From positions 3,538,330 through 3,602,329 of the forward strand of contig OX393562.1 in assembly GCA_947652115.1 (NCBI GenBank): a stretch of DNA of 64,000 nucleotides. Direction: 5' to 3'. Under the pieces are notes generated by a model. That model was not told the origin of the DNA. It did not search any database and saw only the letters and a program-made list of their open reading frames with translations. Positions 23,465 through 35,000 of the stretch are shown here, in pieces. Source of the stretch: Blastomussa wellsi (taxonomy: Eukaryota > Cnidaria > Anthozoa > Scleractinia > Plerogyridae). The translations under genes were made by a program, and so were the position numbers. Within the stretch, counting starts at the first letter, position 1, and every line of letters begins with the position of its first letter.

Positions 23465-23959
23465 ATGGTGAATAAATCGACGAAAGAGCGAGGAAAGAAG
23501 GCAAAACAAGTTAGCATGACCGAAGAAAAGCCTACAGTTGAAGAAACTACTCAATCTGGGGCTTCCGAAGAGACAGAAGGAAACAATGCGAACGTCGAAA
23601 CAGCTTTGGAACCCGAGGTAATCGAGGAAGAGGAAGAGAAAGCACATGGCGTCGAAGAGTCAGAAGAAGAAACAGAGGAGAAAACGAGCGCTGAAGAACC
23701 TGCGAAAAAATCGCGAGGAAGGCCGAAAAAGACCGATGGCAGCGAGCCAGTGGTGAAAAAAGCGAAGACGGAAAAGAAGGAGAGATCGCTACCGGGAAGA
23801 ACGAGTACACGAGTAGCGAACCAGAAGGCTGGTATAAAGTTACGCAAGACTGAAGAACTGCCTGGGCGGAAAAGATCACCGATAAAAAAGACCTCGAAGG
23901 CAACAGTGAACAATGTAGTGACGGCATCGGAGGAAAATGGAACGGCAGTGCAGGTCTAA
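23465..23959 (+). CDS. Small acidic/basic AT-hook-like nuclear protein, single exon
   Basis: A 164-residue intronless ORF (the frame is open back to 23393; ATG at 23465 begins MVNKSTKERGKK). Residues 20-75 are very acidic (EEEEEK, EESEEETEE). SRGRPKKTDG (about residue 80) is a classic AT-hook core (RGRP) that binds the minor groove of AT-rich DNA. Basic nuclear-localisation-like clusters follow (KKAKTEKKE, GRKRSPIKK). The composition recalls HMGA/HMGN-type chromatin proteins, but I do not recognise a specific orthologue. AATAAA at 24311 is a plausible polyadenylation signal. Lies between CDC23 and a LINE tail. Confidence 0.72.
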   Translation: MVNKSTKERGKKAKQVSMTEEKPTVEETTQSGASEETEGNNANVETALEPEVIEEEEEKAHGVEESEEETEEKTSAEEPAKKSRGRPKKTDGSEPVVKKAKTEKKERSLPGRTSTRVANQKAGIKLRKTEELPGRKRSPIKKTSKATVNNVVTASEENGTAVQV

Positions 23960-24479
23960 ATGTAAGACGCCTAAAAACACTGGAAACGAATTTATATCGA
24001 ACTTTTTGTATAAATTTATGTGAAGTCTTGAAAACATTAGCTAACGTACGGTTAGAGCATTTGCATTCATGCTGGGACAGACTATTTCTTTGTGTGCACA
24101 TAGTGCACCTGTCATTTAGCATTGGTTTTATTCACAGACAAAAAGAGGCATTAATAATATTCAGTGCTTGTCAACTCCACGGGAAATTATGTTGGTAAAT
24201 TTTATGAAAACAGACTGTGCTATCGATCAGTATTTTTATATACGGTAAATCCACATTTTTTGTTTACAATTTCAAGAAGTCCGGCGTTTGTAGTTTATCG
24301 AAGAAAAGCTAAATAAAGTTTGAAAGTACCTTGTGTGCTTTATGCTTCGCGTGAGGAAGCTGACATGTAAACTTATTTGTAGAACTTCGTTAGTGAAAAA
24401 TAAAATATTCATTCATATAATGTGAAGTGCTAAAGATCAATTGAATGCGCGGGTAATAGTGGGGGGTTTTATGACAACT

Positions 24480-25245
24480 TTATTCATTTACGCAATATTT
24501 TTAAGATTCGCAAGTTTCTTTCTTACGATACATGTAACACTCTAATTCATGCCTTTGTTACTGCAAGGATCGACTATTGTAACTCATTGCTCTACGGTCA
24601 GCCTAAATGTATTTTGAAACGTTTGCAGAGTGTCCTAAATAGTGCTGCTAGGCTTATTCACCTTTAATACTAATAGATATGAGCATGTTACGCCGTTGCT
24701 TATTCAACTTCATTGGCTACCAATTGAACAAAGAATAACTTTCAAAATCGCAGTAATTACATTTAAGGCGCTTCATGGTGCTGCACCTAGCTATATCACT
24801 GATCTCATCAAGCCTTATATACCTGGTAGACTTCTTAGATCCTCCAATCAATTTTTACTTTCTACATCTAAATTTAATCTTAAAACTTATGGTGGCCGGT
24901 CTTTTACTATTGCCGCACCTTCTGTTTGGAATGCTCTTCCATTCGAACTTAGATCTTGTAATTCCCTTTCTTCTTTTAAATCTAAGCTCAAGACTTGGCT
25001 TTTTAAAATTGGTTATGATGTTGTATAGAATGATGATGTTTTTATAGGATGGCGATGTAGTTTTGTAGGTTTAGGATTTTGTTGTTATGTTTATTATGTA
25101 AAGCGCTTTTGTTCCATTGGGAATTTTTATAGAATGACAATGTAGTTTTGTAGGTTTAGGATTTTGTTGTTATTTTTATTATGTAAAGCGCTTTTGGACC
25201 ATTGGGAATTAGCGCTCTATAAATATTGTATATTATTATTATATT
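24480..25245 (+). pseudogene. L2/CR1-type LINE 3' end: RT C-terminus, UTR and tail
   Basis: In two frames: 24540-24665 reads ...TLIHAFVTARIDYCNSLLYG then LKRLQSVLNSAARLI. After a frameshift 24660-25028 continues YEHVTPLLIQLHWLPIEQRI, ALHGAAPSYI, SVWNALPFELR to a stop. This is the RT thumb and C-terminal extension of L2/CR1 LINEs. The 3' UTR holds two tandem copies of a roughly 92-bp unit (atgtagttttgtaggtttagg at 25052 and 25140) and ends gcgctctataaatattg plus (ATT)n. 5'-truncated and frame-broken, so dead. Confidence 0.85.
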
Positions 25246-26296
25246 TGGGGATAAGTGGGTAACAAGGGTTTCGAGTGCTTGACTTCTCGTGTCAGGCTTG
25301 CCAGTTTTTTGCTAACCAAAGTCCTGGAAATGTTAGTTGGAAGGCAAATGAAAATAGAATACTTAGGCAGATCTAGGGGAGCCCCCCCCCCCCTTTTGTG
25401 TGTTATGGGTACGTGATGTCCAAGGTTGTTCTTTTGCCCTGCCCCTCCCATCTGAATGTTAGGCTCTGTTCAGCTTCAGATATGCATTTACTTATGTCAT
25501 TCAACATTGCAGATCCCATAGCTTCAGTTTTCCTTGAGCTTTGCACCTATTCATCTCTCCTTGTATATGGGGGATCATTTTCAAGCTACTCCAAACATAA
25601 AATGTCAGCAGACAAGTTCCATGCATCTTTCCAACCCAATGGTAGCTGAATATATTAACTTAATCTCTTACCCCCCCCCCCCCCCCCCAATTTCCTTCCA
25701 GAGTTTTCAGATTGTATGGATATTAACTGAAACCCTAAAAGTAATTACTCATTCAACCACAAACTCTTCATAAACACCTTTATATTTTTACTGCTTTCTA
25801 CAAGCGCAAGTTCACACTACAACACTTCAGCACTTGCATATTGCATGCATAAACAGCTCATTATGTTACCAATGCTATATTTTGGCTCTGATATTTACAA
25901 TTTGTTTGCTGTACACTATAGATAACATGAAGTCTTATAATGGTTAGTACATAACACAAGGCAAGAATATGCACATCAGTAACAATGTATTATTAACTTG
26001 TAGTACGTAGTATCTAAAATAACCTTGCATCTTTTCTCTACAGTGTGACTGGTAAGCTGTCACCATCTTATACTTGCATTGTTTTCTTAAAAAATGATAC
26101 ACCATTTTAAAGAGCACTTTAAACGCATGACTGTATGTAATTTGCTACATTGATGGTAAGTAAAATGCATCATTGGAGCTTTCCCAGTAATAAAAGGGTA
26201 AAAAATAAAACACGAAAAATGCAGTGTTTGTTAAAAATTATTCTAAATAATTATTTACAAGACCTTTTAGTTAATATGAAGCCAGACTATACTATT
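25246..26296. other. Intergenic spacer, no gene
   Basis: Low-complexity stretches including C runs at 25381-25393 and 25671-25688. No conserved ORF. The minus-strand end (below 26297) must include the FAM184A 3' UTR; no clear polyadenylation hexamer was fixed. Confidence 0.5.
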
Positions 26297-29200
26297 TTAA
26301 TATACAGTTGTTTTTCTGTGTGGTGGCGGATCTTTAGGTGGGGTAGGTGGCAATGGCCGGCTGCTGTTAAGTTTTTTCTCATGTACTGGCATGTTAGGAA
26401 TTGGGTCCAGCCTTGACGAGCTCAAGACAAGTGAACTGCCTTGCCGCATTCCTTCCTTGCCTGGTTTTGTTTTCGCCTGGAGTGGGTTTATTACACCAAT
26501 GTTTGGTGCTGCTTTGAAAACCTTGTTGAAATTGGTTTCTCTGTTAAGCAGCTCCAACTGAAAATACCTCTTTTCATCCTAAAAGGAAAAAAAAATGAAA
26601 AGTGAGTTGTTAATGCTTCCAGAACTTGTAAGGGTATCACCTGTTGCAGGGATTTCAAAACAAGGCGGCAGGTGCCGGAATTCCACCGGCTACTTGACTA
26701 TTACGCCGCCGGCTACCCTGGTCATAGCAATCACCTTGTGACCAAAAAGCTCACTTATAATAGCCGCCTACTCTACCAGTCTATGACACCTACTCCAAAA
26801 CATTTCGAAATCCCTGCTATTTAGATCTGATGTCCACAAAATTATTGCTAGGCCAAATTATGAACTTCTCAGACTTTCATATTGCACCAGTATCACAGTG
26901 CGGTATGCTTTGTCAGTTGCTACTTGACAAAGTTTTTGATTAATTCTGACAACATTATGTTGGCTTCTGCTTCAGTTGTCCAATAAAAATGCAAGAAGTG
27001 GAAGACTCAGTCAGAGTTGACAGTTGTTGGAGGAATGAGCATGGAATGTGACGCCACTCATGCAGTTCTTGCACTATGATAGGATAGTTTGCATGGAAGC
27101 TATAAGAAAGAAGCCTAAAAAGTATGTCAACAGCAAAGTAGCTACACCTAAGGCACCTTATAAGTGAAGCTGTCGTATAAAGATTTTTGCATTATAATTA
27201 CAACTCACCACAAGTTTCTTCATGTCTAGTTCACTCTCTGTCAGTGCTCTCTTAAGCTGTTCAATGACTTCCAAGTCTTCTGGCCGTGACTGTCGGCTTC
27301 TATATCTGTCTTCTGCCTCCTCCAGCCTTTGACAAAAAATTAATCATCATTTTAAAGGGACAGTTTCACGGTTCGCTGCATGTGCAAGCCCAAGTGCTCA
27401 ACTCTTTTGTTTATGAACCAATCAGTTTCGAGTTGTGAACTTGTGCCTGTTGTCCAGAATAAATATGTTGGACCAACAATAAATTCAACACTAAGTTTCA
27501 CATTTTCAGTGTGAATCTGTTTGTGAAAAAATGTTTTCATCATTCTTTCTGACTCTACTTATCATAGCTGTACAAGCATACCGTACATAAGTGCATAAAC
27601 TGTTGATTTAATGAACTTGAGTTAACAGGGGTTTTTTATTGGGGTGATCCGGATCAGGATCAGTAATCCGGATCATGGTGCATCAAAGGCACTAGCGAAT
27701 CCACTCTGTGCAAGGATTCGCCAGCGCCTTTGATGCACCATGATCCTGATCACCCAAAGAAATGCACCCTAAGTGAACAAGGTACTTGAAGCATCGGGGT
27801 CAGAAAAAACAAAAGAAATTCAAATGTGAAATAACACCTCTACTGCAATGTTTTTGAAAATGGCTGTGAAATTTGGCAATGTTACTGCAAAAGTCATTTG
27901 CATGCTTGTGCAAGTCTAATGGGCTAACACTATAGCTTGCGCATCCATATAAAACCATGAAACTGTCCCTGTAAAACTACGTTATGGTGTTTATTATGAT
28001 TATGTTCAATGTTTATAATTGTTATTTTCTTATTAGACTTTCTCAAAGTCTTTCGCTTCTCGTTTCTGGTTTGGCAGTAGCAGTGCTCTTCACGCTCGCT
28101 TTTGCACCTTGTGCTTTGAGAGCTTGACTTGTAAGCAAATCTATTTTCTTATCAATGATATTGGTTAGTCTTATTCAGTAAGCAATAAAGGAAGACACCC
28201 TTGAAGCATGACAAATTTAACATAGTTTAACTTTTTTAAAATGTTAACAGTTTTGATCAATGAATGAAACATTTAAAATCTAAAAGAGACACCTAGAAGA
28301 TAAAATCCTTCCAAACTTGGGAACTCTGCTTTTCTCCATTACAATATTTTGCAAGAAGGCTTCCATCAATGCGGGTAGGAAAATCTTGAAATCATTGACA
28401 TCTCGCGAATGAAACATGATCGTTTTGCATCAAAAACGTCAATTCCATGACTGCCCACAAATGTTTCGTTGGTCAAAAGTGACATGTAGAAAAACAAAAA
28501 CATTTTAAAAAACTACATGTTAAATTAATCATGACCAAGGACGTTATGTTTCTTCAGAAGGTTTGTATAGGTGGAGGTGTAAGGGCCAATAATTTGAGGG
28601 TCAAAATATTTCAGTTAAACAAAGGTACCTATAGATGGCAACAAATTTAAAACTGGCTTTTTAATATGTAGAGCTATTTCAAATTGATACTCACATTAAC
28701 TGTAAAGCAGAAATCTTGTCGCTTAGAAGTTCCTTGGATCTATTAAATTCTGTCAGCAGGGCTTGAGTCTCGCGCAGATGATCTGCGGTTAAGGAGTCAA
28801 CTTCTTTCTGGTGTACTTTGGCCAGATCTTCTTCACGCCTCCTGCAAAAAAGAACAGATTCCACGATAGGAAAACCAGCCACCTATTTTGCAGTGACATT
28901 CAATGCATTGTTATCAAACTTAGGCACAATAATAAATTAATTTTATCACTGTGATCATGAAGCAAACACTTTCTCTCAGCAGCAGCCTCACCTGATTTGT
29001 GAGTTAGCCTCTCGACGGATACTCAATATCTCATGTCCCTTGGCTTGTAGTGCACGCTGTAGTTCCTCCACATTGCTCCTAACCTGGCTGATTTCCTCAT
29101 CCAATTCTTTAATCTGATCCTGCCTTTGTTCAATCTCCAGTTTTAACTCCTCAATTTGGTTTTGGTGCTCAGTTTCCTGTACAGAGTATACTGGTATTAA

Positions 29201-31977
29201 TATGACTTTTATTTTACTCTGGGCTTATTTTAAAGGGCAGGTTAAGGAATTTATGAGAGAAGAAGGGGGCTACATTGTTGGCAGGGGGTGGGGGGTGGGA
29301 TGGGTAGGTGACAACATGGGAGTGGGCTATTGTATACGTAACGCCCTCAAAAAAATCCAATTCATGGTGCATGCAAGCCTGAGACCTTTTTTTTTCAAGG
29401 AATTTTTCAAGGACAAATCACATTTTCTCAAGGACTTGGTTTCCACTAAATTTGACATAATTAAAGATGATTTCCAGTCCATACTGCACTATCTTTGCTC
29501 GCAATGTTTATAATGGTACATGAAATAATAGCAATGAACTATACCAGCAAACACCACACAGACAATTATATATAACACTGTTTCACACGATGTTTCAAGC
29601 TGAAAATTGTGTACAGCTGAGCTTTAAAAGTCTTCAGTGCACAAGAAATGTTATGTTAATGACGTTTTACTTATTCAACGAACTTTTGATAAGATTCACA
29701 GACTACTGGGGATAATTAAAGGACTTTTCAAGGACTTTTGCAAATTTTTCAATTTTCAACGACTTTTACATGTAAATGGGTTGATGCTTTTTCAAGGACT
29801 TTTCAAGGCCTGTGTGAACCATGCAATTGGATCAGTTGTGCTTATATATTACTTAAAAACGGAAGACACCTTTCACATACAGCAGTTGATCAGTATTTAT
29901 GTCTAAGGAGAAAGTCAGACCTGTACAGGACCGCAAATGATCCCGACCCGCAAATGATCCCAGGACCGCAAATGATCCCCAAATTGGACCGCAAATGATC
30001 CCCGGACCGGAAATGATCCCCAAATTGTACCGCAAATGATCCCGTACCGGAAATGATCTACTCCTCGTAAACGCTGGAAAAGCGTGGACTTGGGAATAGA
30101 GACAGTGGATTAAAAAATCCCGGAGCGGAAAAAGTCCCCACTCGCCGTCAATGGACATCCGTTGCAGGTACGTTTCCCATCCACCATGATTCACAAATTC
30201 TCTGTAGTGGATTCCGTCTGGGGTGGTCGGGTTACTTCGAAGAAAGCTTACCACAGCAGTGCGAAGTTGTGATGCTGTCTGAGATGGCTTTCCCATACGG
30301 GTGAGTTGATCGCTCATTGCGTGAAACAGGCAGTTTCCGTCTTTTGGAGTCGGAGGCTGACGATAACTGAGACCTGCATTGGTAACTTCTCTATCAAGCC
30401 TGCTTTTTCCCGATTCGTTCTGGTTTGCATCTTCTTTAAAAATCCACTGTATGTTTTTAGGCAAGTCTTGAATTCTGTTAGTTCCAGCTGTCGCAAGGTT
30501 TAGTAAATCTCCTGCCATTTCATCACGCTGGTGATCCAGCTTTATGTCGGCATCGAAGTTACACTGCTCGCCAGAAATCAAGTGCTTAGCAAACAAGCAA
30601 GTAAAAACACCACAGTCCGTTTTGTTTTTTTGCTTTGGACATTTGGGGAGCTCTTCATCCCAGTTGTTTTCCTGGAAAAGCACACTTTCCTCAGTAGGTA
30701 ATTGCTTACATTCATTTCTAATAAACTTGCTTTTAATCGTTCGCACGTGAGACAGAAGTAGACTATAAATCGAACTTGTGAGGAGTATAAGAAATAAATT
30801 TGCAGTGTTCTTGAATGGAAATACAATACAAGCTTTTTACCTTCTTGGCAAAAACTCCAGGTAGTATCGGCAGTGTTGAAGAGTCAATTCATTCATGTTG
30901 AACCATGCTAAATGTTATTTTTCTTGTTTTGTCACTTTTGTCCTAGTGACGAACAAAATTATCGAACTACACCTGAACCTAAAAATTCATTAGTTCCATA
31001 GTTTGGTTTTGTGTTGTCTTTTGTTTTTCTAATTTGTGGCCGTTTGCGTGTGAAGAAAACTAAGCTGCGAGCAAAGGAGGAGAGACGGTGGAAACAAATT
31101 GCCGCCGTATTGAGCGCTAGCGACCTGCAATCTTTAAACATAATTTTCAATGTTGGTACAAGAAGAAAATCCCTTGGCGCAGAAATATGGAGCAACAGAA
31201 ATAAATAAACTTTCGAAGGAAACCATTCTTTACCTAACCTTCCTTGCTATTCTTACTTTTTTGTGTTTAAACGTCGCGCTGTGGGAATTTTGTTTTACGC
31301 CATTAGATTACAAAAGCAACCGGAAATGCAAAACTGACTTGATGATGATTTACCACTCATACGCAGTGCGTATCGCTTTGGTGCTTTGAACGCCTGACAT
31401 AATTTTCCTATCCATCAATCATTAACCGCTTACTGTATTTTATGGAACATTTCCAAAAGTAACTTTTAAAGGAAACATAGTTCAAATAAATTAAGTAAAT
31501 TATATATTGTTTTCTCTTTTTTTAAGGACGCAAGTAGTGTACCGGAAAATCAAAGCGGTTAATGATATAAGACACCAAAGGCCTCTTTGATTCATGTTTT
31601 TATTTTTGCATTGCGGCTATATAATCAAATTCATGTAACGCGGTATGTTTCCAGATTTGTATGGGGTTTCTCATGTTCTAATCTTTACTTTGGTTCACAT
31701 ATAAATATATTCCTCCATAAACTCGATGTAGAGTCCACGCCATTCTTTTTTTGACGGTATCACATTGTAGGAGTCATTTCCGGTCCGGGGATCATTTGCG
31801 GTCCAATTTGGGGATCATTTGCGGTCCTGGGATCATTTGCGGGTCGGGATCATTTGCGGTCCTGTACAGACCTCCTTAATGTGGTAATAAAGAAGATTTT
31901 CCCTGGGAGGCTGTCTGCAGCCATTAGACTAGTATGTTTCACAGTTCAGGTACTGGATTGAACTTCATCAAATTCTC

Positions 31978-32009
<32 letters not shown>

Positions 32010-35000
32010 GGTTCCAAAATCTAATTTTAATTAGCTTAGATTTTTACCATTTTATTTCTCCGTTTTCTCTGTAGTTTTAGTTTTGATTGAGACTCTCTCG
32101 AGTGTTTCATCACATTTCCAAACACCTTGAAGTTTGTCAAAAATACTCTTCTGCACGTCACATTTTCAACTCTCTTCTCAGTGTCATTAAATATGTGTTT
32201 ATTGTTCATCATGGGCGTGTAAAATAGGAAAGATGAGACAGGATTAAAGTTCATCTTTCCTCTCTTCACAGTGTTGGAAAAGTGATAAAACACTGTCTCT
32301 CGACACTTACATCCTTAGAGTGCATTTCATTGGCTCGTTGCAGCTGAAGTTTCATAGCAGCTAGCTGAACCTCAAATTCTCTGTGTAGTCTTTGCATCTC
32401 TTCCTGTTGGACACGCAGCAGCTCACTTCGCATATTTTCTGAGAAAAGTAATCGAGCCACTGGTAAGTCACATTTCTACTACCCCCTTAATTTTCCTGAC
32501 CACTAACTCTCCCCTCAACCGAACAATCCCACTTGCATTAGAGGATGATCAGATGCACAGCCTTCATATAAAATCATATTATGTGTATCTCTGATTGTGT
32601 GATTCTAGAAAATATCCATACCCTCCCCATGGAGGTTCATTGGAAATTCCAAGGGTAGGGGTACAGGGGTTTTAAAGGCCAGGATCTTGAAGGAAATTTC
32701 TATGCATTTTCATCTAGGGGAGGAAGAGTTCAAGCCGACCACCATCCATGAGGGAGTATGTATATTTTCTGGAACTACACAGTTTGAGGTTGGTGACACA
32801 ATGTTTGGAAATGCTCAGTGATCCTCAACTGCAAAGGTTGAAAAAGGCAAAAACAACAAAAACCAAAAACAAACAAAACTCCAAAAGTCTGAGACTAAAA
32901 TCGCCAAGCATTTTCAGCCACTAAAACTATATTTATATTCCCCTCGCGTCTCCCAGATTTACTTGAATGTACATTTAAACCAACCTTGATCATTTTCATG
33001 TTGAATTGTCAATTCTTCAATGTCTTTGGCTCTTTTCTGTTCAGCTTGAGATTTGATGGCGTCTATTGTGATTTTATTGGCCTGAAGCTGAGAGGAAATC
33101 TCATCTCTGTGGCTCTTTTGCAGTTTACTCTCGTGCTCCTAAAGATGTCACGATAAGAGTACATGTAAGTAGCAAATCTTTGAGTACAGATCCCTTTATT
33201 AATATATCTCAAACAATACCTTGATTTCTTCATCTTTCATTGCTTCTAGTTTCTTTAACTCTTCCTTGTGTTTTTCTATCATCTCTTCAAGTCGCTTGCT
33301 GTGTTGAAGAGACAAGGCAGCCATTTCTTCCTCCATGTGTCGTCTCTGCATGTCAAGTTCTTTGCGTAAATCTAACTCAGTTGTTGTGGCACTACGATTT
33401 GCCTTTTCCAAATCACTTCGAGCTTCAGAAATCTGCATGAAATAAGTTTATAATGTTGATATTATATTATAATTTCTAAGTCATGAATTCTCCTTTGGGG
33501 CTTTTCAGGAACAATAATACTAATAATAATTAAAAATACTATTTATTTATCAACAACTGCATCACTAAATGGAGGCTGGGTGCCACAACATCCAGGAGCT
33601 TCCATCACTGGCAGCCAGCTCCTAGATGGAGACTGCTCCCATGGCTGGCAAATCCTGGCAACCCAGCCATGAGCCCCTGCACAGAAGGGAATTAGGAGAA
33701 AGGCACTTGTCTGTGCACTGAAAGAACAGTGAAACCAAGTGAGGCAAGGGACAGCCCTGAAGATGAGCTACCAGCGCTCACTTGAACTCTGCAAATATGC
33801 CTGGATGAATGCACATGAAATGCACGTGAATGTGGAAACCAGAAGACCACTGATTGCACAGGTATACCAATGCTAGCTTAAAGCATGCACTGGCATGTGC
33901 CATGATTGAATCAGATTGAATGCCACAAACTGCAAAGGAACGCAGACACTCGAGATGGATGCACTGGTGAATATGCATCACAAAACACTTCAGGCCACAA
34001 GGGAATGTTGACATTAGGCAAATGCACTGGTACATGTGCATATAAACAGAACTCTGCTCCATTAGATTACATATAACTGCATTTATTTAATAAGAGCAGT
34101 TTTCATTTGAGTGTAGAAAGGAATTGCATTGCTATGCTCTGTGATTGGCTAAAACATTTGTGCCTGTTTCTCAACCAGTCAGAGGTGAAACCAAATCAAA
34201 TTGTGACTTGTCCACTCATGTTTTCCCACACACCATGCTGGCTACATACATTTGCTTCTTGTTTTGATCAGTTCACTGAATTGTCTGCATCCTCTGTAAT
34301 TGACCAAAACTCTGAGTTTGGTTTTATGACACTCAGTTAAAAACTGCTCTATAATGGTGTGATAGTTTCACAAAGATCTTGTACTAACAAATTTCTTGGA
34401 GTGTTCAAGAAGGCATTTCTTAGCAACTGCAAGATGTGCCACCTGTATAAAGAACCACAGTCGAGTCCTGGTTAATATTACATGTCCCAGTGTACTGATC
34501 AACACTATAATTCTGTGTTATGTTTGGAAGAATTTTGTCTTTGTCACTTTCAAGAGACAGTCTTTATTATCAAGACTGGCCCGACAATATTTTACCATGC
34601 AAATGCCAATTATTTGCATGAACAGTACTTTATCCAGCTATACTGTAAACAGATATCCGACCTCACAACAGTTTTGGTGGATTAGAAGTATTTGCAGTCC
34701 TGACACACTAATGCACATATAGTATACTTACAGTTTTTCTCAGAGCATCAATTTTGTTCTGCAGTTCTGCTCTGAGTTCATCTCTCTGAATGTCTTTCAT
34801 CTTTGTCAGCTCCTCAAGTGATGCTTTGTTTTCCTCTCTGTGTTGTTCATTCAGTTGCGAGCGTAGCTTACTACATTCATTCCTAGAAATTGCCAGGAGA
34901 GGAAGCACTTAACTACTTTGTAACTGATCACTCTACTATATATTTAATTTATAGTTTGTGGAAAACAATGAGCATTACCGTATATATAATTATTAACAAA

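Noticed and set aside
23547..24122. 191-residue minus-strand ORF over the AT-hook gene
   Set aside because: Shadow of the acidic coding strand (Ser/Leu/Phe-rich); the + strand has the RGRP motif and coherent composition.
31150..31389. 79-residue ORF with one hydrophobic segment inside the Ulp1/OTU transposon
   Set aside because: No family resemblance or supporting start context; kept only as a remark in the element entry.
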